Shown: positions 37,280 to 47,814 of the stretch, in pieces
Layout of the letters: each line of letters begins with the position of its first letter
How positions within the stretch are numbered: position 1 is the stretch's first letter
Assembly (NCBI GenBank): GCA_020726505.1
Contig: JAHLEZ010000039.1
Location: 372,001 to 436,000, forward strand
DNA length: 64,000 bases
Reading direction: 5' to 3'
Origin: Leptodontidium sp. MPI-SDFR-AT-0119
Lineage: Eukaryota > Ascomycota > Leotiomycetes > Helotiales > Leptodontidiaceae
The notes under the pieces: generated by a model
Told to the model about the DNA's origin: nothing
Database searches by the model: none
The model's input: the letters and a program-made list of their open reading frames with translations, nothing else
Translations under genes and position numbers: made by a program

Positions 37280-39542
37280 GAAAGACAAGCGAGTGAAGAA
37301 GAGTCGCGGCAAACGTCAGAGTACTACCACACTTACGTTACAAGAGCGTATCGCGACAATACAATCCCTTAAACTCTCTCAACTTATGGAAATCGTCGAG
37401 GCTATTATAGTATATCTAGAGTATTATAAACAAGTCATTACTAAAGGCCTATAGCGGATTCTAAAGCAGTTGTGTAAAGACTAAGACAAAGTGTGCATTC
37501 CACGACCTCAGTAAGTGTCTACCCTCTAGCACTTAGTATTTAAGAAGGGGAATACGGTTTTAATTACTCGTACTAAGTTCGGTAAGAGTATAATTTTCTA
37601 GTCGTATTATATACTTACTGGTCGGAAATGCCTCTAAATTACGCCCCTCAACCGCCTTGGAGAAGAGTATCTAAGTGATATATAAGAGATAGTGAGAGTG
37701 TGTCTTGTAATAAGCGAGACTAAACACTAAGATCTGTTACTTTTAACTGACATTAAAAACTATTAATATAACTATATCTTACTCTCCCTAGAGTAAGTGT
37801 TATCTCCGGACTTTCTTAGTATCCTCAAGTCTCCTTTATTTAGCCGCCGCGTTAGGCTTGTAGCCATCGACGAACTTTATTTTATAAAGTAGTAGAAGGA
37901 TTTCCGATTATATTTCACTATACTTAATGTACTTCGGTCATCTTTACTAAAAGATATAGTTTAGTTTAGATATTTAGTAACGATTGAGGTTCACAATATG
38001 TCGCATATTCTTAAGGTAGCTGGTTTTCGGCCTATACGCGACGACGGCAATAGTATACTAAAGTATATTACGGTTATTATCTAAACCTCAATTGATCGGG
38101 ACGACTTATCCTTAGCTATTTGTCTTATCCCACGGAAAGAGGCTATATCGTTTAATCGATTATATTATTTACTTAACTAGTCTATTATAAATGTCCCCGG
38201 CACTTAAGATATTATTCCGTCTAATATACTAAAAACTATTATATTTATTAATAATATTAATTAGTGTGAGGAGTTCGCTAGATAGCTTTAACGGCATTTA
38301 GTGCTTAAGACTTCTAGCTGGCAGTAGGAGTATTATATTAACGATTCTTCCCTGACGAGTGTTACTCGCATTATTTGCACGTTTTATTCGCGCGTATCTT
38401 TATATAAGAAAATAATTAGGTACGAAGATTTCCGACAAGAAGGTTCACGGTGCCGGATTATAGTAGCGACTACGTTAATGGGTATAGGAATGAACATTGT
38501 AGATATTTAGTAGGTTGTTATATAGAAGTTTCCTATTAATAGTAGTCCGATTAAGTTATAGTAACGTACTAGACGCGGTAGTCGAGGCGAGGGCCAAATG
38601 AGTAAGGTACATATATTTGTACCTTACTAGATGCTGAATAAAAAAGGTTAATATAGAGCCGAGGGCAGCAAGATACTTACGAAGTAAAAGGACGTAACAC
38701 TAATATATTGCAATAACCTCTGCTATCTCTTACTTAGCCATCGACAAGCTATTTGAACGTAGTTGAGGCTTCGTGAAAGTATTATTATTTACGAAGTGCT
38801 TAATAATATATATGAAAGTAATATATTAGTTAGAACTGATACAAGTAGCGCAAGTGATACAAGCCAGGCTAGTGATTAGGACCGTCTTACTCGGCGTTTT
38901 AAAGACAACATTAGATTTTGGACCACTCGGGAGCTCGAAAAGAAAAACACGCTGGCGAAAATATGGTATAATATTTGTAATAGTTTATGTTACCGTAAAC
39001 CCGTACTCGACTACTTAAGGGAAAACCTACTACTATTGGCCGAACAGAATCGGTCTCTAACTGAATTATGTTGTAATTAATGTAATCTCGACTTAACTCC
39101 TCTACTTTTTAATCCTTTATAAGATCTATAGCTACTTACTTAGCTGTGTAAGGGAAGCCGTGTATATATTGTGTTAGAGATACTTACACAGTAGGCAATA
39201 GAGCACGCTGCTGTCCTGGACTTGTTACTTCTATTAAGTCGGTTTCATTTAGGACCAGATATGTTTATCCCGTCCTCATTACGGGTAGCACTCGTAAGTG
39301 TGTATAACGGTTAGAGGGGCGACTCGAGTCCTTTTAGTCAGACGGATTTTACGTGGGAGGGTCTATTAGTCCTAGTTCCGTAAATGATTAAATGGGAAGA
39401 AGCCGATACTTGTGGACTCGATTTATTAGGCGTCCTACGCTCTCTTGATAGCAATGTTGCTATCAAATATCATACACTACTAGCCGCGCGAAGAACAGGG
39501 AAAGCGCAAGTAACTAGTAATACGGAAGAGGCATCGTCTTAA
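37280..39542 (+). pseudogene. RecQ/DEAD-like superfamily 2 helicase, RIP-mutated
   Basis: One plus-strand frame, broken mainly by TAA/TAG, runs to TAA at 39540. Motif I is at about 37567-37590 (TRTKFGKS, canonical TGFGKS). Motif II is at about 37867 (AIDELY, canonical DELH). The motif V-like ATTLMGIGMNIVDI lies near 38470 and the motif VI relic QRTRRGSRGEG, after reading TAA as Gln, near 38560. The C-terminal 300 codons carry no named domain. It is distinct from the helicase at 29.5 kb in motif II and VI wording and in its C-terminus. It is dead by stops. Confidence 0.75.
39445..39466. other. Perfect 22-bp palindrome
   Basis: TTGATAGCAA, two bases, then TTGCTATCAA, near the 3' end of the helicase ghost. 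A strong stem in RNA. It could be a terminator-like hairpin, but it lies about 75 bases before the stop codon. Confidence 0.75.
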
Positions 39543-40060
39543 TTAAGACCCCAGCCTTAAAGCCCGCAAACTCCTTCGTAACCTCCTCAGTATTAATCTA
39601 CTATTTAGCACGCCCGACCGTAGACTCCGTCGCAATATCTTTAGCCTTAAACTCTATAGATCGGACCGCAGACTTCGTCGCAATATCTTTAGCCTTAAAC
39701 TCTACAGACCGGACCGCAGACTCCGTCGCAACATCTTCAGCCTTAAACTTTATAGACCGGACCGCAGACTCCGTCGCAATATCTTTAGCCTTAAACTCTA
39801 TAAACCAGACCGTAGACTCCTTCTCGGCCTCCTTAAGTTCTATAGACTAAGCCGTAGACTCCTTCGTATATCTAATATATGTAAACTCCCTAACCTGTCT
39901 ATATGCCAGTACGTCCGTCGCCCTAGCGCGTAAGGGCAGATTCCCCTGTTAGTAGAATCAATTAGGCCCCAAGTAGGTGGAGAAATCGCCCGTCTACACT
40001 ATTGCCAGACCGTCCTACGACCTTATTACTACTCGACAGCCTAATTATCCGTAATATTAT
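39511..40060 (-). pseudogene. Repeat-protein ghost convergent with the helicase
   Basis: A minus-strand frame is open over about 500 nt, with RIP-type stops at its upstream end. Sixteen-residue units of the pattern SAVRSIEFKAKDIATE are repeated five times, preceded by RARATDVLAYRQVREF and followed by a short tail that ends at TAG (about 39511), overlapping the helicase stop by some 30 nt. The units are charged and helical, suggesting a coiled coil. The 5' end is unclear. I recognise no family. Confidence 0.55.
39616..39863 (-). repeat. 48-bp coding tandem repeat, five units
   Basis: gactccgtcgcaatatcttt recurs at 39623, 39671, 39719, 39767 and, truncated, at 39815. The period of 48 bp equals 16 codons on the minus strand. 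Confidence 0.88.
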
Positions 40061-40420
40061 TTATTTTATGTAATTATTACCCGCTATTCCCTTAGTTAAT
40101 AATATAAACCAACCCGACATTATAACGAAGAGGTTAGGGGACTAGTTTAGTCTATCGCAGCGCTAGGCAAAGAGACGTGGTATTAATGATATTAATTCCG
40201 TATTATAAGGACGTTCGCTCGTGGTAGGGGTATTCTAATCGTAAGAGGCGTTAGTAGTAGGCATTTGTTATGGGTTTAGATGATCTGCTAGTCGACTTAG
40301 TAGTATATTCGTAGATGTTATGTTTATAATAGAAGAGGTTGTTGAAAATCGCTTTCCTTTTCTGAGTGCGTCTTGCGGCCTGTAGGTTCTGATCCATTAA
40401 CTAGGGAATCAGGTATCTAT

Positions 40421-40590
40421 GGCTCCTGATTGGCCCACTTACTTCCACGTACTTCGACCGAGGCTTCTGATTGGCTCACTTACTCTTAGCTACTTGTATT
40501 TACCTCGGCTTATTGTTCTTATTAACGTAACTACCTTTGCGGCTCTTAAGTAGCTTACTTACTCTCTATTGGTTTATGTCGTACTTACTT
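40421..40590 (-). repeat. Three inverted copies of the AGTAAGTG motif
   Basis: Copies at 40421-40455, 40462-40500 and about 40539-40570 read ggctcctgattggcccactt and acttccacg on the plus strand. They are the reverse complement of the 36-37 kb motif. Confidence 0.85.
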
Positions 40591-40878
40591 TAATACTCTA
40601 ATGTTTATATTATCTTGTTTATCTAGTAGTCTAGAGGTGCCTGTGTAAACTGACATTTACTTGACTACTTTAGCCCCCTTTTGAGGAGTGGCAGGCGTCG
40701 CGAAAAACAAGAGTATTAAGGCCAGTATCAGGAAGTAGTTACAGCCGCCTTCAAGGACTTATACTTTGGCCTGAACTTCTAAACTAATTAAATACCTTTC
40801 CAATTATTTTCCCCTAAAGTGCCTTGCGTTTAATTTATCGATTTTTCTGATAAGAACCCCGTCGGGTCATTTCATTAG

Positions 40879-41077
40879 AGCTCTTACTTCGTCTAGCCAC
40901 CGCAGTAGCTAGACTAAGCCACAACGTCGTTAGGAGAGTAAGCTTAATGGTTTAGAAGGTTAAGAGTTGACGAGGGGTTATAGAGCCCCTACTTAGTTTG
41001 GACGCACTATAGTGGCTAAACTAAGCCACATTATCGCCAGGAGAGTAAGCTTAACGGTCTAAAAGGTTAGGAGTTAT
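40879..41077 (+). repeat. Two direct copies of about 100 bp, each with a hairpin
   Basis: Copies start at 40879 and 40983 and share aggagagtaagcttaa and aaggtta. Each holds an imperfect hairpin (gtctagcc...gctagac; gtttggac...gctaaac) with different stem bases that stay complementary. Confidence 0.75.
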
Positions 41078-41351
41078 AAGTATTTAAAGTAAAAAGCACA
41101 ACGCGAGTATATATACCTCTAAATCTAATTATATTCCTATCTCCTTGTATAGTCGACAAGTAATAAGGAGGACTAGCCACTTAATATATTAGGTTAGTAA
41201 ACGACTAGTCCTAGATTAATGTCGCCGGAGGAGTGAGGGCCTACTCCTTTATTAAGTAACTAGGGCCCTTGGCTGCCCCCTATCTAGAAAGTTAGGAGGT
41301 TAAGTATCACGAAGGAGTATTAGAGTAATATGCAAAGAAGGATACAGTAAA

Positions 41352-41468
41352 GTGAGATGCGTCTTACGGTACAGTTAGCCTTACTAACCCCTTGCGTATA
41401 AAGATAAATAATAAATTAGAAAAGAAAAGATTGTGAGATGTGTCTTACAGTACCGTTAGTCTTATTAA
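41352..41468 (+). repeat. Two direct copies of a 37-bp sequence
   Basis: gtgagatgcgtcttacgg (41352) and gtgagatgtgtcttacag (41432), each continuing ta-c-gttag-cttactaac-like. Confidence 0.75.
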
Positions 41469-41489
41469 CACCTAACGCTATCTTAAAAT

Positions 41490-41690
41490 ATAATGTAGTT
41501 GTTAGCTATCCTTGGGAGGAGAAGATAAGGGAGATACTTAAGAGAGATACTCCACTAAGGCGAAGTTAATAATTAAAGAAGGTGATAAGCAATTATAATG
41601 TGGTTATTAGCTATCCTTAGAAAAAGAAGATAGGGGAGATACTTAACTTAAGTGAAGTCGATAATTAAAGAAGGAAGTAACTATAGTCTA
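41490..41690 (+). repeat. Two direct copies of about 100 bp
   Basis: Copies start near 41490 and 41595 with ataatgtagttgttagctat or variant. They share gggagatacttaa and gaagttaataattaaagaag. Confidence 0.75.
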
Positions 41691-41860
41691 TACACGTAAA
41701 CAGGGTTAGGCTTAGAAACAGTTAGGTGTTTAAAAAGTTAAATTTAAAATTAAAATTTAAAAAGCGTTTAAGATATAAATTATTTCTAAGTTATAAAAAA
41801 ATATTTCATAAATATTAATACTATTTAAGTATTTATTAATAAAATAATTTTATGAAAAAC

Positions 41861-42710
41861 GAATGACAAAATCCTTGTCATCAAAATTTCAGATCTTAAA
41901 GTTTTTTTTATAATAACAAATACTTTGTCACTCGAAAGCTTTCCCCCCCTTATTAACTAGAATGACATAAATATTGTCATTTTAACTTTTTTAATAATAT
42001 TTTATTAGAATGACAGATACTTTGTCACTCAAAAGCTTTTCCCTCCTTATTAACTAGAATAACATAAATATTGTCATTGTAACTTTTTTAATAATATTTT
42101 ATTAAAATGATAGATACTTTGTCACTCGAAAGCTTTCCCCCCCTTATTAACTAGAATGACATAAATATTATCATTTTAACTTTTTTAATAATATTTTATT
42201 GGAATGACAGATACTTTGTCACTCGAAAGCTTTCCCCCCCTTATTAACTAGAATAATATAAATATTATTATTTTAACTTTTTTAATAATATTTTATTAGA
42301 ATAACAGATATTTTGTCACTCGAAAGCTTTTCCCCCCTTATTAACTAAAATGACATAAATATTGTCATTTCGACTTTTTTAATAATATTTTATTAGAATG
42401 ACAGATACTTTGTCACTCGAAAGCTTTCCCCCCTTATTAACTAGAATGACATAAATATTGTCATTTCAACTTTTTTAATAATATTTTATTAAAATGACAG
42501 ATATTTTGTCACCAGAATGACATAAATATTGTCATTTTAACTTTTTTAATAATATTTTATTAGAATGACAGATACTTTGTCACTCGAAAGCTTTTCCCCC
42601 CTTATTAACTAGAATAACATAAATATTATTATTTTAACTTTTTTAATAATATTTTATTAGAATGACAGATATTTTATTACTCGAAAGCTTTCTTTTTTTT
42701 ATTACTTAAA
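41861..42710 (+). repeat. Satellite, about nine units of roughly 97 bp
   Basis: Units start near 41913, 42008, 42105, 42203, 42300, 42397, 42494, 42560 and 42658; the 42494 unit is shortened. Each carries two TGACA...TGTCA dyads (tgacagatactttgtca and tgacataaatattgtca), a ctcgaaagctttccccccct block and tttttaataatattttatta. There is no coding potential. Confidence 0.9.
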
Positions 42711-43970
42711 GTAATCTAAATATTATTTTTTTAAACTCTTATAATAGTAATTCCTAATATTTTACTAGAATAATATAAATATTATTATTTAAGTATTATT
42801 AATAATAACCTTAATATTAAGATAATAAATATTTTATTATTCGAACTATTATTATTTTCCTTTAATTAATAACCTTAATTACTTTATGATTTCTATTTAT
42901 CTTAAAATTAGACAAATTATTAACTTTTAATTAAGTTATTATTTTTATTATAAATTAATTTTTGTATTCTTAATATTCGTATTTATTATAGTTTCATATC
43001 TTATAGGAATTTTTTCTTAGTCTTAAGTTATATTAATTTATTATATATAGTTTAAATTATTTTATAATTAACTATATTTATCTTTTTAAAGATAACGTAA
43101 ATAACGTAAGTTATTTTAAGAGACTTATATTACTTAATTTGACGTTTACTTTTTAAAACTTTAATTAGAAATTTATTATATTAATATACGTATAAAATTA
43201 AGGTTATAAATAAGTCGAAAAATTAATAATTAATTATTATTAAAAAGATTAAAATTAAAGTAATGTCTCTTATATTTTTACACTTTATAATTAAGTAAAG
43301 AAAAAACCTCGAACTAAAGAGGTATAAATAATCGATTATTATTTTTTTATTCTTGTAAATTTATACACCTTAAATATATTCGTTTTTTATAATTACGTAA
43401 ATCGTCCTTATTATTATTATTTTCTTATACTTAATATTATAATAAAGTGAACCTGTTATTTCCTTTCTGTTAATTTAAATATTATATAAATTATTTTAAG
43501 TATTAATAATAGTAAGAAAGATATTTATAATATAAATAAGCTTGTTTAGTCTAATACGAGATAAATATAAATATTTCGCAGATTTAATTAATTTAATTTT
43601 CGAGGTATTTATATAATTAAGTAATAAGAGATAAAATTAAAGACTAACTAAGAAGTAGTCTTAAAGAACACTCTAAAAAGAATAATAATAAAAAAGGTAA
43701 GGAAGATATTATTATAAAGATTAAGGAAGGTAATATAACGCGAGCTTTAATAATTATAAATATATCTTTTCTCGTAAAGTAAGGCATTCTTTTAGATATA
43801 TTAATTATAAAAGAGAAAGAATAAAAGTACTTAAAGATAACATAAGGAGTTAGTAAATAAGATTGCGTTTACTAGTTAAATAAGTAGTAATATTTAGGCC
43901 TTACGTACGCTAGAGTTCTATTAATCTACAGTAGTTCCTTAGGCATTCCTTGTGTTTTCCCCGCGCCGCG
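42711..43970. other. Extremely AT-rich DNA, no gene
   Basis: Composition is the most AT-biased of the window, with no repeat structure beyond short A/T runs. CG content rises abruptly at about 43900, just before the first palindrome. Confidence 0.6.
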
Positions 43971-43999
43971 GTTATAAAAACAACGCGCCGGCCGTATTA

Positions 44000-44093
44000 T
44001 TTTAGTATAACAATATACTAAAACAATCGCGCACGGACCCCCGCGTCGCCCCCCTAGCGCCTACCTACCTTTCAGTATACTAGTATACTAAAA
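44000..44093. promoter_or_regulatory. Boundary palindromes P1 and P2 (pair, 70 bp apart)
   Basis: P1 (44000-44023) and P2 (44070-44093) are copies of the half-site TTTTAGTATAC plus its inverted complement. Between them is the GC-rich box GCGCACGGACCCCCGCG (44029-44045). They precede ghost gene A. A TATA-like ttataaaaacaacgcgcc lies left of P1 at 43972. Confidence 0.8.
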
Positions 44094-44109
44094 TAATTTC
44101 CCTTAAACT

Positions 44110-45330
44110 TACATTAACATCACTAAAATCCTCGACTCACATTCTGCTAACTAAAACTAAACCGCGTCAATACACTAATTCTACTCTTTACTAAGAATAA
44201 CAAAAACCTAAATATACCTGTAAGCCGAGCTTCGATCTAACTAGTAGTAAGAAAGACTAACTTATTAGCCTCAATCTAAACCCCGCTAATATACCTCGTC
44301 GTCGCAAAACAGCCAAGCAAGCGTCCAGCTAGCCCTTGTACGTTCCAGCCGCTGCCTTACTATAAACTATTTACTGATTCTTTTAGACTTTCTTCCCCCG
44401 TGTCTCGACTTATTTCTCCTCTCCTCCGCAAGGCCCTATCTCAAGGCGAGATCCTCGGCGACGAAACTATCCTCTACTATATTAATCTCATATACTCGAA
44501 CAATACATTAGATTAGACCTTTATATTCTTTCCGCTCTTCCCCGCTAAGCTTTAGATCTAAATATAAAAGGAGGCTAGCTAAGATGCCATCAACACTGTC
44601 TGAATTCGATGTGCCGACCCCTCCTCCGAAACTAACAAGGTCGTGTCCGAATATATTATACTCAAGAAGCCTATACTATTAACCCTCTGTGAGCGCAGCC
44701 GAGTCGTATACGTAGAGGTATATAAAAATACTAATTATATTTACTATAGTACTTATCTGCGGATAAATAAGGACACTTTAAGATTAATAGTAAGATCTTG
44801 TAGAGAATTCTTGTCCCTTATAAATAATATAAATACGAACTTAACGAAGGGACTAATTAAGTTAGAGTTACTATTCTGGGCATACTTCTCTTATAAAGTA
44901 AGTAAGATTAGGGCAAAGTAAAAGTTTAAGCGGAATCGTGATAGGTTCCTATAGAAGTTGTCACAGTTTGAGGGCCTAAAGTAATTATTGTTTATTATTA
45001 ATAAAGCGGAGCAGTCTATTTAAAGATAGAACAAGACCGAGGCAGTAGACCGATTGCAACTAATATAAAAGAAGGCCTTTAAGAAGTCTACGAGCCCTCT
45101 TAAGGTTAGAGGGATACTTGTGAAGTCGGAGGTAACTAAACAGTACTCGAGTATCTCGGGATTGCGGACATACTATAGTAGGCCATTCTAAGTAAAGAAG
45201 AAGGCAATTAAGAAAGTATATTAAATTTTTATTAAAAAGAAGTATATAATAGTATTACACAAGTTCCTAAGTTTTCTTAATAGTATAATTTTCCGTGATA
45301 ACTAATTATTAGTTATCGCCTTAATAACAA
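44110..45330 (+). pseudogene. Ghost gene A, weak Ulp1-like start
   Basis: A plus frame with former-Gln-type stops runs from about 44.4 kb; the 5' part is unclear. At about 44455-44560 it reads GEILGDETILYYINLIYSNN followed by FIFFPLFPAKL. This recalls the start of Ulp1/C48 peptidases (WLNDExxNFYxNL, then FFxxKL), but the later HW, Asp and Cys catalytic blocks were not found. The central part (44643-44921, 92 codons) is the longest stop-free run. Function is not assigned. Confidence 0.5.
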
Positions 45331-45421
45331 GATTCTAATCACTAATACAAAACCTTCCCCTATCCGTAGTCTTTATATATAATAAGTTTCTAGTTATATA
45401 CTATATAAACAGAGTCTATTA

Positions 45422-45504
45422 TTTTAATATACTAATATACTAAAATATTCCTCCCTTACCTCGATGTCAAGAGTTTATTATTTTAGCGTATTAGTATACT
45501 AAAA
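45422..45504. promoter_or_regulatory. Boundary palindromes P3 and P4 (pair)
   Basis: P3 (45422-45445) is near perfect. P4 (45481-45504) has GCG in one half-site. They lie between A and B, which have the same orientation. The spacer cattcctcccttacctcg-type text occurs after both copies, so the pair looks like a local duplication. Confidence 0.8.
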
Positions 45505-45563
45505 CATTCCTCCCCTTACCTCGTTATTATAAGAACGCCCGTGCCTAAGCTATTAAAATCCCG

Positions 45564-45582
45564 TTATATATAAACAACGCGC
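45564..45582 (+). promoter_or_regulatory. TATA-like element upstream of gene B
   Basis: ttatatataaacaacgcgc, nearly the same as ttataaaaacaacgcgc at 43972. The shared AACAACGCGC after a TATA run suggests a common core promoter. Confidence 0.4.
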
Positions 45583-45599
45583 TTCCTAATACATCGCCA

Positions 45600-47550
45600 T
45601 TTTGTCCACCCTCCATTAGCCAGTGTCTATACTCACCCACGATAGGATTCAAACTATTAGTCGAATCGCTCCGAGCAGCAGTAAAAGCCCCCTCCTCTCC
45701 CGACTTACGTTATTTATACTAATACTCTCTAGTTCGTGGATATAGCAGAGGACCTCTTTATAAGATAAAGCGCAGTCGATATATATAATATTACGTATCA
45801 AGGTCAATAATCTTCCTCGAGCTTCGACGTCGCCTAATAAGAACAGTATAACACCCCCCTATCTATTAGAATTCAGAGTCGACTTCTACTAGCTATACCT
45901 CTTCTTCCTCTCCCTCTTCGACATCGGTCTCCCTACCCTCGCTCCCTAAAGCCCCGGCTTCCTCAACCCCGGCGAACCTAAGTCCTCTTCTCACTAAGAC
46001 CCTAGCTGCAACCCCTACATCGAAACTAGCCCCTCACCTTTCAAAAACCCCTGCCTCTTTATTGACACTAAAATCTTCTCCTTCCCTCACTAAACCTCCG
46101 GCTTCCTTAACGACATTACAGTCTTCTCCTTCTCTTACTAAGCCTCCCGCGTCGAGTTCCTAGCAACTATCGATATAGACTCCGGCCAACCCCTTAACTA
46201 CTATATCTATAGTAAATACTATAGTAAAGAATATACTATTAGCGAAGATTACAAAGATTAGGCCACTCTTATACCTAAGCAATTTATAGTAAAGAACGTT
46301 AATACACTAGTTAAATAAGAAGGCAATTATATTCAAGGCAATTTCGGTGTATATATAAGTCCGTAATATTTATATTTGTGATCCTCGAACCAAACCCACG
46401 GACATAACTATTTATATACAAACTACTTACCTCCTACTTTCCCACAAGCCTCTCACCCTCTAAGAGTATACCCTATCACCGGTCTAATTCCTTATAATAT
46501 ATACATAAGCCGAGAAGCCATTTAAGCTAAGCTAACTAACCCCTTATTAAACCGAAGTAACTTATTAGTCGTCATCCGCCTTTTCCACTAGTATATCGTA
46601 CTTGAAAATAAGCTAGTAAGCATATAACTTAGCCCTAGTCGACTCGCTTAGTACTCTATTTATTTTACTTAGCGCTTCATTGACTACCTAGGAAAATTAA
46701 TAAGGAGTCGCGATATAATACACAGAGCCTACTTAAAGCTTTTCGTAGAACTCGTCGCAACACGTAGTACTAACCCTGACCTTAATCTCCCTACTCTTAT
46801 CCACGAGCTTGAGATTAAACACCTTCTAATCTATAGTCTCGAAATACCTAATCTTTGACTTATAAACCACGCGAGCTTTAATAATCCACTTAAGAATATA
46901 AGGCGACAACAGTTTAATAAGAGATATATTCGCGCGGAAGGGAGGGTTCGAAGAGGAGGATTCGCTTTAGAAAGGATTAAGATTAAGGCCCTTTAGCTTC
47001 GTAAGTCAGATCACAGTGAGTGTAACAGGTTGACTAATCTTCTCGACTTCGCCTAGGCCCTCGAGGACGTCGAAATCAAAAACTATTAAGATTTTACTAA
47101 AGTTAGCAAATAATCTCAAATCAAGTACGAGTGATTATAGACCTCAAGTTATTAATAAAGTCAGCTTAGTATCCCTTTAACTACACTATAGAACCTTCCT
47201 TTAACTTCCCGTCTTAAACAACTCTCTCGGATTGTACCCTTAACAACGGATTAGTATACACTCAACTTCTATATAAAGTAACTTACTAACTAATATTATA
47301 CACCTCACCGAGTTATCAATATCACTCAAGATAATAGTATATCTTGCTATTATAATAATTAATACGTCTAGAACCGGTTCGACCTTCAAGCACTAGCAAA
47401 TCAAGGACTAGCCTTTAGAGATCGCTGACGTGTTATATAAGGCATCGCTAAAGATATCACTAAGTTAAATTAATAGAAGCGCATTCCTTTTCTAAGCAAC
47501 TTACTTTAATACTCCCTAAGTAATCTAATCGCGCGCTACGTCTACTATTT
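45600..47550 (+). pseudogene. Ghost gene B, unrecognised
   Basis: The frame holds a Ser/Thr/Pro-rich region at about 45890-46180 with the repeated block SPSLTKPPAS. A more globular part follows at 46.4-47.1 kb, for example FIDYLGKLIRSRDIIHRAYL and FNKRYIRAEGRVRRGGFALE. Stops are mainly TAA/TAG. One frame change is needed between the two parts, either an intron or an indel. Lies between P4 and P5. Confidence 0.5.
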
Positions 47551-47691
47551 TATATGAGTACAGATAGTGTCTTTATTAATAAAAGAAGGACGACTTTACT
47601 TTATTTATTTTAGCTATTTAGTTAGTGGTACAAAGGTGGCGCATCTCGGGGTAAGTTAGCCCGTGCGCGCGCGTTAGCCGACAACTATTTG

Positions 47692-47715
47692 TTTTAGTAT
47701 ACTAATATACTAAAA
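47692..47715. promoter_or_regulatory. Boundary palindrome P5
   Basis: Perfect half-sites, one-base asymmetry at the centre. CCGTGCGCG (47661-47669), the reverse complement of the CGCGCACGG core of the GC box, lies 22 bp to the left. It separates B from C. Confidence 0.85.
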
Positions 47716-47814
47716 CATTTAACCTATAACACAACTAAACCCTATCGCCCACTTAACAAATACCACAACTATAATATCCTATAATCTTAAGACGTAAAGT
47801 AACAGCTCGAAACA

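Larger units (their letters stand above)
36205..40590. mobile_element. Candidate helicase-bearing transposon with repeat-motif ends
   Basis: The AGTAAGTG-type motif is direct on the left (36205-37270) and inverted on the right (40421-40590). Between these arms lie a helicase ghost (plus) and a repeat-protein ghost (minus). This suggests one unit with repeat-built inverted ends, but no target duplication or transposase was found and the exact ends are unknown. Confidence 0.4.

Noticed and set aside
41861..42710. Satellite considered as a CRISPR array
   Set aside because: Units are contiguous with no unique spacers, and the genome is eukaryotic.
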